A stretch of 64,000 bases of DNA from Algibacter lectus (lineage in GTDB: Bacteria; Bacteroidota; Bacteroidia; Flavobacteriales; Flavobacteriaceae): contig NZ_FOLN01000006.1 of NCBI RefSeq assembly GCF_900112395.1, positions 62,001 through 126,000 on the forward strand, written 5' to 3'. Below the pieces are notes generated by a model. It searched no databases and was not told the origin of the DNA. It saw only the letters and a program-made list of their open reading frames with translations. This document shows, in pieces, positions 17,040 through 26,158 of this stretch (position 1 is the first letter of the stretch; each line of letters begins with the position of its first letter). The position numbers and the translations under genes were made by a program.

Positions 17040-17075
17040 TCTGCAAACAGTCTGCAAATAACATATATTTGCAGA
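17040..17075. promoter_or_regulatory. Left integrase arm-type sites
   Basis: Two direct copies of TCTGCAAA (17040-17047 and 17051-17058) are 11 bp apart, and an inverted copy ATTTGCAGA lies at 17067-17075, immediately before the integrase start codon. The same 11-bp-spaced pair is found just inside the right end at 40492-40511. Presence at both ends suggests integrase or excisionase binding sites. The sites may also let the integrase regulate its own promoter. Confidence 0.6.
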
Positions 17076-17087
17076 AACAATTATGTT

Positions 17088-18332
17088 ATGAGTTACAACA
17101 TCTCTATACGCTTAGATACTCGAAGAATAAAGGATACTGGAATGTACCCCGTAAAACTTCGTGTTTACGGCAAAGCAAGCAAAAAAGAAAAATGGTACAG
17201 CTTAGACATTGACTTATCAGAAAAAAATTACAAAGATATTTGGTTAAACCCAAAAAACAAAAATCTTAGAGGATCTAATAAAGACTTACGTTTAAAGCTC
17301 CAAGCCATAGAGAATAGAGCTAATGATGAAGCAAAGACAATGGACGTTTTTGACTTTCAAAAATTTGAATTTAAACTATTCAGAAAGACATCAGATAAAA
17401 ACAATGTACTATATCATTTTAATCTCGCCATTGAAAAAAACATTAAAAACAATAAAATAAATACTGCTGAAAGTTTTAAATACACTCTAAACTCTTTAGG
17501 TAATTTCAGCAAAGAAATCAAAAAATGTCCTGTCGAAAAACTTAGGTTTCAAGATATTAATATAGACTGGTTAAAAGATTACGAAAAACACATGCTGGAT
17601 TTAGGTAAAAGCTACACAACTGTATCTATTTACACTAGAACCTTACGAGTTATTTTTAACAATGCTATTGAGGTAAACGACCTTAATAACGAACATTACC
17701 CATTCGGCAAAAACAAATACAAAGTACCAAGGACTAAAAAAGTAAAAAAAGCATTAAACTCAAATCAACTTAAGAATCTATTTGAAGCTAAAGCTACGAC
17801 TTTCAATGAAACCAAATCTAGGGATTTTTGGTTTTTTAGTTTTGCTTGTAACGGCATGAATCCAAAAGATATTGCCCTTTTAAAATATTCCGATATTAAA
17901 GATGACCAATTCACTTATTACAGAGCAAAAACTTTTGACAAAACAGCTGAAAAAACTAAAATCATAATTTACCTAACAGACTTCACAAAAGGCATTATTA
18001 CCAAATATGGAAATAAAAACAAAAAAGGCTTTGTTTTTGATATTATTGACAACCTTGACGATAGTTTAGAACAGCACAAAAAGATAAAAAACTTTACACG
18101 TTATGTTAATGATCATATTAAAAGAATAGCCATTGCAAACGATTTACCAGAAGATATAAGCTTTTACTATGCCAGACACAGCTTCGCAACTAATTCATTA
18201 CGTAAAGGCGCAAGTATGGAGTTTATTAGTGAAGCTTTAAATCATAGTGACCTAAGCGTAACTAAAAATTATTTTGCGGGTTTTGAAGATGAAGCTAAAA
18301 AAGAATTTGCTAACTCAATAATGGATTTTTAA
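17088..18332 (+). CDS. int: Tyrosine recombinase/integrase of the island
   Basis: The 414-residue protein (from ATG at 17088) has an N-terminal arm-binding region, a SAM-like core-binding domain (about 100-215) and a C-terminal catalytic domain. The catalytic motifs visible are ARHSF (Arg363, His364), LNHSDLSVTKNYF (His386, nucleophile Tyr395). The usual first-box Arg is not apparent: the corresponding segment reads FACNGMNPKDIALLKYSDI, with Asn where many family members have Arg. It resembles integrases of Bacteroidota mobile elements. An upstream GTG/ATG frame at 17019 was rejected because it would cover the TCTGCAAA repeats. The enzyme would recombine the 47-bp tRNA-Arg sites. Confidence 0.92.
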   Translation: MSYNISIRLDTRRIKDTGMYPVKLRVYGKASKKEKWYSLDIDLSEKNYKDIWLNPKNKNLRGSNKDLRLKLQAIENRANDEAKTMDVFDFQKFEFKLFRKTSDKNNVLYHFNLAIEKNIKNNKINTAESFKYTLNSLGNFSKEIKKCPVEKLRFQDINIDWLKDYEKHMLDLGKSYTTVSIYTRTLRVIFNNAIEVNDLNNEHYPFGKNKYKVPRTKKVKKALNSNQLKNLFEAKATTFNETKSRDFWFFSFACNGMNPKDIALLKYSDIKDDQFTYYRAKTFDKTAEKTKIIIYLTDFTKGIITKYGNKNKKGFVFDIIDNLDDSLEQHKKIKNFTRYVNDHIKRIAIANDLPEDISFYYARHSFATNSLRKGASMEFISEALNHSDLSVTKNYFAGFEDEAKKEFANSIMDF

Positions 18333-18342
18333 ACTTTAAATA

Positions 18343-19443
18343 ATGCTAAAAAAATTAGATAATAGTTTTAGTCTTTCAATGCCTGAACTCAAGAATCAAA
18401 CCGACGATATTTTAAAAAAAAATGATATAGGAAAAGAGATTGAAAAAAATATTAACTTAATTAAAAAATATTTAATTGAGGACACATTATATGATGAATG
18501 GACAAAATCTATTTACCAAAAATTTCACTCATCAATACCAAAAGAAGTAAAAGACAAGTGTAAAGTATGCAAAGGGGATAGTGAACTTACTGAAGACAAG
18601 GCATGTCAAAACTATTTTTCAGCAGTAAATGATGAGTTTTTAATACTTATCACTCTTTACGTTGGTTTTATTGAAAATAATAAGCACTTATTCAAATCAA
18701 AAGAATTAGTAAAGTCATTAACAAACAATTTTTTTGAAAATTTTGAATATAACGAAGGAAAATCAAACTTTAATACCGAAACACTTGACAACACATTGTT
18801 AACCAATGCTTTATTACTACTACGTGAGTCTTTTGTTGAAATGGAAACTCACACAGCAATAACAAAAATAAACCAGATAATTGAAGAATTAGAAACCCAC
18901 ATAATTATCGCAACATCAACAAACAGAATTGTATTTGATTTTGTTAAACCTCAATTAAAATTCTTAAAAAAACAATTAAAGTATTATAATAAAAAGAGAG
19001 AAATTGAACTTTTATCTCCCCCTCCTTCAAACAGTATCGATCAGGATGTTTTGTTTAAACTCAATAATAATTTAATTCCTAGATTAAGTATTGAGCAAGT
19101 TTATAATTATTTCAAAATACTTACACAGGTAATAAACTCAAAACAAAAATTTTACCTGAATGAAGAAAAATTAATCATATTTATTAAAGCAACCTTTGTG
19201 GACTGCAAACCTATTAAACAAAACTTTGACGTTGAGTTTAGTAGAGATAAAATCGACATACGAAGCGTATTTCAAAACTTCCTAACTGAATGTTCTAAAT
19301 TTGAGAAAAACAACAAAAATCTAAAGGAAAAATACTTCAATATTATGAACAATAGTTTTTATGGATTTAACCTAATAGATCATGAAAAGTTCCACAAAAC
19401 AAGCAACAAAATAATTACAATTAAGCTCCATAAGTCTAAATAA
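18343..19443 (+). CDS. Hypothetical island protein, 366 residues
   Basis: I do not recognise this protein. It is strongly helical, Lys/Asn-rich, without signal peptide or membrane segments, and includes a possible zinc site in residues about 73-90 (CKVCKGD...AC). It begins 10 bp after the integrase stop, so it is probably co-transcribed. Its position recalls RteC-like regulators found next to integrases in Bacteroidota elements, but I cannot see convincing RteC motifs. Confidence 0.6.
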   Translation: MLKKLDNSFSLSMPELKNQTDDILKKNDIGKEIEKNINLIKKYLIEDTLYDEWTKSIYQKFHSSIPKEVKDKCKVCKGDSELTEDKACQNYFSAVNDEFLILITLYVGFIENNKHLFKSKELVKSLTNNFFENFEYNEGKSNFNTETLDNTLLTNALLLLRESFVEMETHTAITKINQIIEELETHIIIATSTNRIVFDFVKPQLKFLKKQLKYYNKKREIELLSPPPSNSIDQDVLFKLNNNLIPRLSIEQVYNYFKILTQVINSKQKFYLNEEKLIIFIKATFVDCKPIKQNFDVEFSRDKIDIRSVFQNFLTECSKFEKNNKNLKEKYFNIMNNSFYGFNLIDHEKFHKTSNKIITIKLHKSK

Positions 19444-19542
19444 GGTTCTCTTAACTCTAAATTAACGACCCTTAAATCTATCTAATTACCTAACACACAA
19501 CAAACTACTATCATTGTTTAATATTAATCAAAACATATTACA

Positions 19543-19878
19543 ATGATAGCATTTGAACAAACGCAACAAGACGTTGCAGAGGTAAAAAAAGACCTCAAAG
19601 AATTAAAAGCCTTTTTCCTCCAAAAGGCAGAAATACAAAAAGAAAATGATGATCCTCTTTCTATTGATGAAATAGAAAAACTAACTGGTTACACCAAACC
19701 TACACTTTACGGGTATTGTCAAAAAAACAAAATCCCATACCATAAAAAAAATGGTCGTTTATTCTTCTTCAAGTCCGAAATAATAGGTTGGATTAAACAA
19801 GGAAAACAAAAAACTATTATTCAAGTTGGTATTGATACCGATACCTTATTGTCCAACAAGAGAAAATTTTCTAAATAA
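19543..19878 (+). CDS. Excisionase-like helix-turn-helix protein
   Basis: The 111-residue protein has an N-terminal coiled region (residues 1-40, QQDVAEVKKDLKELKAFF) followed by a MerR/excisionase-type winged helix: SIDEIEKLTGYTKPTLYGYC and KIPYHKKNGRLFFFKSEI. This HTH_17 class of protein commonly acts as excisionase or recombination directionality factor in Bacteroidota mobile elements. Its position between the integrase and the replication genes fits that role. The DNA target is unknown; the TCTGCAAA sites are candidates. Confidence 0.8.
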   Translation: MIAFEQTQQDVAEVKKDLKELKAFFLQKAEIQKENDDPLSIDEIEKLTGYTKPTLYGYCQKNKIPYHKKNGRLFFFKSEIIGWIKQGKQKTIIQVGIDTDTLLSNKRKFSK

Positions 19879-19952
19879 TGGGCAGTAAAAACACAAGGTT
19901 TTCCGAAAATTCGATTTCAGTAATCGTTAGTCTAACGTTAAAATAACGAGCA

Positions 19953-20354
19953 ATGGACAGATATACATACAATTGTAACTATTGTGGTGTAGAATACACC
20001 CCTAGAAGAAGGTTTAAGCAAAAGTACTGTTGCAATAGTTGCAGAGTAAACGCTTTTAATCAAAGAAAAAAAGCTAAGACCAATTTACTCAAAACAAAAA
20101 AAGAAAAAACTCCAACAACAAAAGACAAAATGAGTTGGGTAGGTGTTGGCAATGCAGCCGTAGGTACTTTTGCAACTAATTTAGTAACCCAAATACTAAC
20201 AAAAGAAGAAAACATGCCTGCGACAAAAGGAGATATTAAAAACCTTTTAAATAATGGTTCACACAAAACATTTTTAGTTAAAAATATGCCTCCAGCAGAA
20301 AATGGCTCTAGACCTTACTTTGACACATACAGACAAATAATAACTTACAAATAA
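19953..20354 (+). CDS. Zinc-ribbon mobile-element protein, 133 residues
   Basis: The N-terminus has a four-cysteine zinc ribbon (CNYCG at about 8-12 and CCNSCR at about 25-30) and a basic stretch, then a Gly/Ala/Thr-rich possible membrane-active segment (WVGVGNAAVGTFATNLV, about 62-78). Proteins with this layout are common beside SF3-helicase genes in Bacteroidota islands. DNA binding is likely; its exact role is unknown. The next gene starts 4 bp after its stop. Confidence 0.65.
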   Translation: MDRYTYNCNYCGVEYTPRRRFKQKYCCNSCRVNAFNQRKKAKTNLLKTKKEKTPTTKDKMSWVGVGNAAVGTFATNLVTQILTKEENMPATKGDIKNLLNNGSHKTFLVKNMPPAENGSRPYFDTYRQIITYK

Positions 20355-20358
20355 AAAA

Positions 20359-20688
20359 ATGAAAAACATATTAGAAAATACCACATACGGACCAATTGGT
20401 TTAAGCGAGTTAGAAGCTCTTCGATTAGAACTATACAAAATAAACACAATAAAAAGTGATCACCCTTTTTCATTAGCGATGATAAATAATTTGATTTTAA
20501 AAATTGATTTTATAATAAAAAAACTAACGTATAATCCAAGGTTACCACTTCACCAAATAGAAAAAGACATCGTGGAAATATGCAAAGCGGACGTATCCAT
20601 TAATGGTGTGGTAGTAAACATTTTATTTACTAAAAAATATAAAGAAATTGACTCAAGTCGTTTAGGCTGTTTAACTGTAAATGTATAA
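20359..20688 (+). CDS. Hypothetical protein, 109 residues
   Basis: I do not recognise this small soluble protein. It is helical in its first 75 residues with no clear motif and lies between the zinc-ribbon and helicase genes with gaps of 4 and 2 bp, so it belongs to the same operon. It may have a role in replication or its control, judged only by position. Confidence 0.55.
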   Translation: MKNILENTTYGPIGLSELEALRLELYKINTIKSDHPFSLAMINNLILKIDFIIKKLTYNPRLPLHQIEKDIVEICKADVSINGVVVNILFTKKYKEIDSSRLGCLTVNV

Positions 20689-20690
20689 TC

Positions 20691-21887
20691 ATGGAAAATA
20701 AATATTTAAGAATAGGCACTACTTACTATAAAATAGTAAAAATGCCATTAAACAGCACCGACACAATAAAAATGCTAGTTCCATGGTCAAAACAGGAAAT
20801 AGGCATGGATTATGACAAAGAATATCTGAAAAATATTCCTAAATATGATGGTTTTTGTTTGATACCGTCACATAACAATTACCAATCTGGTATAAATGGT
20901 TTTTATAATAAATATGAAAAATTAGAACACAATATAAGCAATGGTATTTTTCCAAACACAGAAAAATTCTTAAGGCACATTTTTGGTGAACAATATCAAA
21001 TAGGTTTGGATTACTTCAGCATTTTATGGAAAAACCCGACACAAGTATTACCCATTTTATGCCTTGTTAGTAATGAGCGAAATACAGGTAAAACCACTTT
21101 TATTAATTGGGTAAAATTAATATTCCAAAATAATATGACCATCAATAATAATGAAGACTTTCGAAGTCGATTTAATTCGGATTGGGCATCAAAACTAATT
21201 ATTGCAGTCGATGAAGTATTACTAGACAGAAGAGAAGATAGTGAACGATTAAAAAACTTAGCTACTGCCAAAACTTACAAAAGTGAAGCTAAAGGCAAGG
21301 ATAAAATCGAAGGCGGTTTTTTCGGAAAATTTATACTATGCTCAAATAACGAGGAAAACTTTGTTTACATCGACAATTCCGAAATAAGATATTGGGTACG
21401 TAAAATAATCCCTTTCGATTTATCCAAAGACGACCCCAATCTTTTAGAGTCATTAAAAAAAGAATTACCTTATTTCATTAACCACATTAAAACCAGAACA
21501 ATATCATGTCCTAGAAAAACAAGAATGTGGTTTACAAAAGAGCAGATTTACACAAGTGCTTTAGCTGTACTAATGAGCGGAAATAAAACCTTTATCAACA
21601 AAGAATTAGAGCAAATAATATCCGATGAGTTTTTACAGTTTGATGCCGAAGAATTAAAATATTCTATTGGTGATTTGGTTGAAAAACTAAACAAAAACAA
21701 CATTAGAACGAGCTCTTTTAAAGTCTCTGAACTCATAAGAAGCATCTATAAATTAGAACCTAAAAACAGCACATATATAAAGCACCACATGTCTTTATCT
21801 ACTGCAAACAAGCCAATTGTCGAAGAAAGCATGCATAAAGGACGTCATTATACTTTCACGAAAGAATTGTTTGAAAACATAGGTTGA
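20691..21887 (+). CDS. SF3-type replicative helicase (DUF5906-like)
   Basis: The 398-residue protein contains a viral/plasmid-type helicase domain: Walker A SNERNTGKTTF at about 127-137, an acidic Walker B region LIIAVDEVLLD near 166-176, and FILCSNNEENF near 214-224, a motif C-like Asn-rich segment. No N-terminal primase active site is evident, so this is the helicase half only. It probably drives replication of the excised island. It is the last gene of the rightward module and converges on pglZ. Confidence 0.8.
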   Translation: MENKYLRIGTTYYKIVKMPLNSTDTIKMLVPWSKQEIGMDYDKEYLKNIPKYDGFCLIPSHNNYQSGINGFYNKYEKLEHNISNGIFPNTEKFLRHIFGEQYQIGLDYFSILWKNPTQVLPILCLVSNERNTGKTTFINWVKLIFQNNMTINNNEDFRSRFNSDWASKLIIAVDEVLLDRREDSERLKNLATAKTYKSEAKGKDKIEGGFFGKFILCSNNEENFVYIDNSEIRYWVRKIIPFDLSKDDPNLLESLKKELPYFINHIKTRTISCPRKTRMWFTKEQIYTSALAVLMSGNKTFINKELEQIISDEFLQFDAEELKYSIGDLVEKLNKNNIRTSSFKVSELIRSIYKLEPKNSTYIKHHMSLSTANKPIVEESMHKGRHYTFTKELFENIG

Positions 21888-21900
21888 TTTGTTGAATAAT

Positions 21901-21934
21901 TACTGTAAATCCATGCTAGCTGGTATTTACGGTA
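21901..21934. other. Inverted repeat between helicase and pglZ
   Basis: TACTGTAAAT (21901-21910) and ATTTACGGTA (21925-21934) pair with one mismatch around a 14-nt loop. There is no T-run directly after it on the plus strand, so it is not a standard terminator. It may be a transcript end, a replication origin element next to the helicase gene, or a protein site. The rest of 21888-22130 has no visible gene. Confidence 0.4.
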
Positions 21935-22130
21935 TAAACACAAAAGCAACTATGAAGCAACAATTAAAACTTAACACATGTTGATAGCTTGTTTCTTCAA
22001 TGTTTACAATCAATAGCCTGTTTTCTTATACTTCAGAGAAAATAAGCAACAAACAACATTATTTTGCTGTATTTTTAAAAGCTTGTGTTTTTTTTATATT
22101 GTATAGCTACTGCTTTATTTCTAATAAGAA

Positions 22131-24629
22131 TTAATACTTATCAAAATCATTAGTAAAAGAAATATTAAGCGTGTAGAAATATTCTTTGTAAACTCTCCAT
22201 TTATTGGCGCGATCCATTGGTTCTTCCAAGATTAATTTAACACGCTGACTTTTATACTTTCCACTAGCCTGAGCGGTTAGTTGAAACCTGTTTTTAACTT
22301 CGCGTTGTCGTTGATTTTCTTCTTTAATATCAAAGGTATATGTAAACTGGTCACTCAATAATGTGCCATCTTCTGCAACAATAGAGGCTCTTATTTTTCT
22401 TTCCAGCATTTTGTCATTTACTTCATCGGTTTGAATAAATGAAACCGCTAACAAATTAGTAGTAATCTTATCCGAAGATTTTATAATATCTATATCTACT
22501 TGAGCTGTTGTATCCTGACGTTTCTTATTCACTTTAACTACTGGTATCACAATTTCTTGTAATGATGCTCCGCCGTGAATGAATTTAGAACCAGCACCTT
22601 TAACTCTTAGCCTATTTACCGATTTCGGGATAAGCACATCGCCTTCGCTTTCTAAGCCCAATTGTTTGTGCGTAAATGATTTTACAGCATCGTTTGCAGT
22701 AATATTAGTACCTAAAACGAATCTTCTATTGTGTTTATCTACATCGCCTTTAATATCCGCAGATGTAAAATCACTTTCTTCTAACGTTTCATGTTGATAT
22801 ATAAAACCGTGATCCGAAGTAATAATCATATTATTACCGTTCATATTAGATATTTTCTTAAGTAAATCCATAAAGAAATCTAACTCATTTTCTACGGCAT
22901 CAAATACTTTATCTTGAGATGTTGTATCATCTCCTGTATCATCAATGTCATTGTGATAGATGTATATAACATCATATTGCTTTACAAAATCGCGACCTGT
23001 TGTATTAGCACTAAATTTCATAAAATCTTCAGCTAAAATAGCTGTTGCTCGTGTTCCTGAATTTTTAGCCAAAATTTTTGAACGTGAAGCAATACCCATT
23101 GAAGTCATTCCATCTACAAGAACCTGGTCCGTTCCATTTTTTACTGATAATTCTGTATGAGGAAGTAAAGATGCCATACCAAGCTCTGTGTAAGACGGTA
23201 ATGATGTTATTGCACCATTTATTTCGCTATCGTATCTATTTTCTTGTGTCAATCGTGTATTTAATTCCATTCCACATTCAAAACGCAGAGCGTCCGATAT
23301 AACAACAAAAACACGTTGTTTTTTATCTACAAATGGTTGAATATAATTCTTGAAAAACTGTCTTTGACTAAAAGACTTTTTTACTGGCCAAGTCTCAAGG
23401 TTATCAACTACTGTTTGCCATTTATCATTGTAATGCAATAGCCAATCATTAGTATATAATTTTTCTACCTTTTCTGCCAATTCACTTAATACTGTATCTT
23501 GGTTTGTTCTTCGGTAGTTAAGAATAAACTTTCTATATAAAAAGTCTATTTCATAAAGAGTTGATGTGTATTGTTCTAATCCATCTTCAATAGATTTAAA
23601 ATCTATTTTTAATTTTTGAAGGTCATGCATTAATTGCGCGGCATACGAAACACTTTCATAAAATGCTTCAAAATGTGGTCTATACCAAAACGTATGTTCC
23701 CTTTGTTTTATATAGCTCTGCAAAGTATCGTTAGCAATGTCATTTGTAATTAGACGTTGTACTAAATCGTATATTATTTTTTTATCCGTTAACTTAAAAA
23801 GCTCATCACTAACTGCTTTTTCTAAAGGCAGCGTGTTAAGTGCACTTTCTATTTGTATATCATTAGCAATTTTTGCCGATATTTTATCAAAGCCTTCTCT
23901 GTAAGTAATGGTATCCTTCCAAAGCGATAGTAAAAGCCTCGTTTCTTTAGATAAACTTGGTTTATCAGTCACATTAAAATTATCAGAAAATGCTTCTACG
24001 AGAAAATCGTATATAGAAGGTGAATCACTACTATAGTTAAATTTATTTAAAATTTGTTTCCAATAGAAATCTGATAATTCATAGCGCTCTAAATCTCTTT
24101 GTAACTTTTCATTACCGTTAGCAAAAGCAGTTCCATGTGCGTGTATAAACGTATTTAAATTAACGTAATCGGTGTTTAGCGTTACAGCTACCATTTTATA
24201 TCTAATGTCTCTTAAAACATCTCCTTTCCCTAGAAGCTCTTTTAGCTTATCAATACGTTCTTTCGATTTAAAAAATAGCATATGATCTGCAACTAATTCT
24301 CTTAAACTTAAATCTAATCCTAAATCTTGAAGAATAATAGCTTCTTGATCTGTATGAAATACATGGTAAGCCAATTCTAAATCTAATAACCAATTTTCAT
24401 TGGTTTTAGGCTTAGGCTGGTTGGAATACACCAAAAACTTCGTTTTAGAAGTATTAGATGTTATTTTATATTTAATCTCAAACTCATTACTTTGTATGTG
24501 GCATTTTTCTACACCATCGATAACCAGTGTATCAAAGCTTTCTTTTAATTCGTCGCGTTCGTCATACCAGAATATCACATCGTGATCTTGGAATTTTTTT
24601 TCTAACGCTTCTTGTATTTTTATATTCAT
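22131..24629 (-). CDS. pglZ: BREX-1 phosphatase-like protein PglZ
   Basis: The 832-residue protein matches BREX type 1 PglZ (type A). It starts with the family's N-terminus (KKFQDHDVIFWYDERDE) and contains the alkaline-phosphatase-like PglZ domain with FVVISDALRFECG near 443, YIYHNDIDDTGDD near 563 and MIITSDHGFIY near 605. PglZ is required for methylation and phage exclusion in known systems, where it works with PglX and BrxC. It is the last gene of the long leftward operon, 40 bp after the methyltransferase-like gene, and is separated from pglX by about 7.2 kb of extra genes. Its base composition (25 G/C in bases 22561-22620) is clearly higher than that of the three genes before it. Confidence 0.95.
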   Translation of the reverse strand: MNIKIQEALEKKFQDHDVIFWYDERDELKESFDTLVIDGVEKCHIQSNEFEIKYKITSNTSKTKFLVYSNQPKPKTNENWLLDLELAYHVFHTDQEAIILQDLGLDLSLRELVADHMLFFKSKERIDKLKELLGKGDVLRDIRYKMVAVTLNTDYVNLNTFIHAHGTAFANGNEKLQRDLERYELSDFYWKQILNKFNYSSDSPSIYDFLVEAFSDNFNVTDKPSLSKETRLLLSLWKDTITYREGFDKISAKIANDIQIESALNTLPLEKAVSDELFKLTDKKIIYDLVQRLITNDIANDTLQSYIKQREHTFWYRPHFEAFYESVSYAAQLMHDLQKLKIDFKSIEDGLEQYTSTLYEIDFLYRKFILNYRRTNQDTVLSELAEKVEKLYTNDWLLHYNDKWQTVVDNLETWPVKKSFSQRQFFKNYIQPFVDKKQRVFVVISDALRFECGMELNTRLTQENRYDSEINGAITSLPSYTELGMASLLPHTELSVKNGTDQVLVDGMTSMGIASRSKILAKNSGTRATAILAEDFMKFSANTTGRDFVKQYDVIYIYHNDIDDTGDDTTSQDKVFDAVENELDFFMDLLKKISNMNGNNMIITSDHGFIYQHETLEESDFTSADIKGDVDKHNRRFVLGTNITANDAVKSFTHKQLGLESEGDVLIPKSVNRLRVKGAGSKFIHGGASLQEIVIPVVKVNKKRQDTTAQVDIDIIKSSDKITTNLLAVSFIQTDEVNDKMLERKIRASIVAEDGTLLSDQFTYTFDIKEENQRQREVKNRFQLTAQASGKYKSQRVKLILEEPMDRANKWRVYKEYFYTLNISFTNDFDKY

Positions 24630-24669
24630 TTAAATCCTACAATTCGATTTTTAAACACTCGTATTTTTT

Positions 24670-26145
24670 TTAATATTTTTTAAGAATTCTAACTTTGAAG
24701 ACTCTTAAAACTAATGACCAATTCCCCTTCCATTCACCTTTTTTCTTATTCTTAGATTCCAAAAGTTCAAATTCTGAACTATTCTCAAATTCTGAAATAA
24801 AATTATTTATTCTATTCGTTTTTAATTCAGTTATATAAGGACTTACAATGACAAAATAGTTTAGACCTATAAAATTGCTTTTTATTAAATCAGATAATTG
24901 TCTTGTTGAGTAACTATCAATATCTAAAATGTTTGAGAATAAATGAAGTTTTACATTTTTAGGATAAAAATCTTGAAAATCTTCTTTTTTAATAGAATCT
25001 AAATCTTTATTTACGGTTGTTAAATTAATTGCTTCATCATATTTAGTTAAATGTAGAGCTCCACGCTTTAATGCTATTTCAGAAGGCTCATTTAAATTAA
25101 TCTTTTCAATATCTTGATTTATATCTTTTTTTTGAAGAAAATCTAAATAAGACATTGAAGCCATCGCTTGACCACAACCCCAGTCAATAATTTCAATATT
25201 ATATAAGAAAAAATCTTCTGGAAGTAAACTAAAAGCATAATTACATTTAGCAAAATGCATCTTACCATAACTATGAAGATAGGCATAAAGCTGTTGTTCT
25301 TCAGTTAAAATAGCAACTCCTCTTCCAAGCGAATAAAATGTAGAGTCAGCACCACTATAAAAAGAAGAAGCAAGATTTCTAATATCATATAAATCCGTTT
25401 CCACATCTGATAATCGGCTTGCATATTCCGTTTCTAACTCAATTAAATATGTTGCCTTGTTAAATAATAAAACAATATCTTCTCTTTGAAGATATTCATC
25501 AATTATTAAATGAATTGAATTAAACGCTAATTTATAGTCTTTTGATATTTCAAGCTCAAATATTTCATCAGAAATACTACCAGTTAGAAATGGAAAATTC
25601 TTTGATTTATGTTTAATCTCATTCACAAACCCAATTAAACTAGGCATGTTCATTTTACCAAAATCAAGAATTACATTGGCATAAAAATTAAAAAATAATG
25701 CTATTACTCTTTTGTTATTATCCTCTTCATGCTCAAATGCAAATTGCAACTTTATTAAAAAGCTATCTAGGATATTTTCAAAATCTTGAAATGACCTAAG
25801 TCCATTCATGTAAAGAGAAGCCGCTTCGTTTTTTTTACTAATTGACAAATCTGCTCTAACTTTAATTCTACAAAACCTTTTAAAATAAAAAGATAAATTA
25901 AGACGTTCTGACAAATCTATAAGTAAATCAATAAACATTTGATTTTCATCAACACGAATATCTAAAGATTTAATTACAAGAAAATTATTCAAAAAATACT
26001 CATTAATTTCATCTTTCAATAAAGCTAACTTTGATTGTTTTTTATTTAAGACGAAATTATAAACAACATCAATATTATCTTTTAAAAAATGACTTAATGA
26101 TTCAGAAGTTTTTGACTCAATATTTAGCTTACCTATTATGCTCAT
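24670..26145 (-). CDS. Unknown protein with methyltransferase-like C-terminal domain
   Basis: The 491-residue protein has an N-terminal helical half without recognisable motifs and a C-terminal half that looks like a class I SAM-dependent methyltransferase fold: YSYGKMHF-like lead-in (here LHSYGKMHFAKC, about 291-302), motif I IEIIDWGCGQAMA (316-328), an acidic motif II region NLNEPSEIALKRG near 347-359, and KLHLFSNILDID further on. The catalytic target is unknown, and there is no NPPY-type DNA amino-methylase motif. It is the third gene of an A/T-rich trio with the two genes upstream (13-bp gap to the 523-residue gene), all embedded in the BREX operon. Confidence 0.6.
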   Translation of the reverse strand: MSIIGKLNIESKTSESLSHFLKDNIDVVYNFVLNKKQSKLALLKDEINEYFLNNFLVIKSLDIRVDENQMFIDLLIDLSERLNLSFYFKRFCRIKVRADLSISKKNEAASLYMNGLRSFQDFENILDSFLIKLQFAFEHEEDNNKRVIALFFNFYANVILDFGKMNMPSLIGFVNEIKHKSKNFPFLTGSISDEIFELEISKDYKLAFNSIHLIIDEYLQREDIVLLFNKATYLIELETEYASRLSDVETDLYDIRNLASSFYSGADSTFYSLGRGVAILTEEQQLYAYLHSYGKMHFAKCNYAFSLLPEDFFLYNIEIIDWGCGQAMASMSYLDFLQKKDINQDIEKINLNEPSEIALKRGALHLTKYDEAINLTTVNKDLDSIKKEDFQDFYPKNVKLHLFSNILDIDSYSTRQLSDLIKSNFIGLNYFVIVSPYITELKTNRINNFISEFENSSEFELLESKNKKKGEWKGNWSLVLRVFKVRILKKY

Positions 26146-26158
26146 AAATAAACTGATT

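Noticed and set aside
17019-17087. Upstream extension of the integrase frame (23 extra residues)
   Set aside because: It would cover the TCTGCAAA arm-type repeats, and the conserved family start is MSYNISIRLD at 17088.
24670-26145. Reading the 491-residue protein as a second PglX or DNA adenine methylase
   Set aside because: It has a SAM motif I but no NPPY/DPPY-type motif and no resemblance to PglX outside that.
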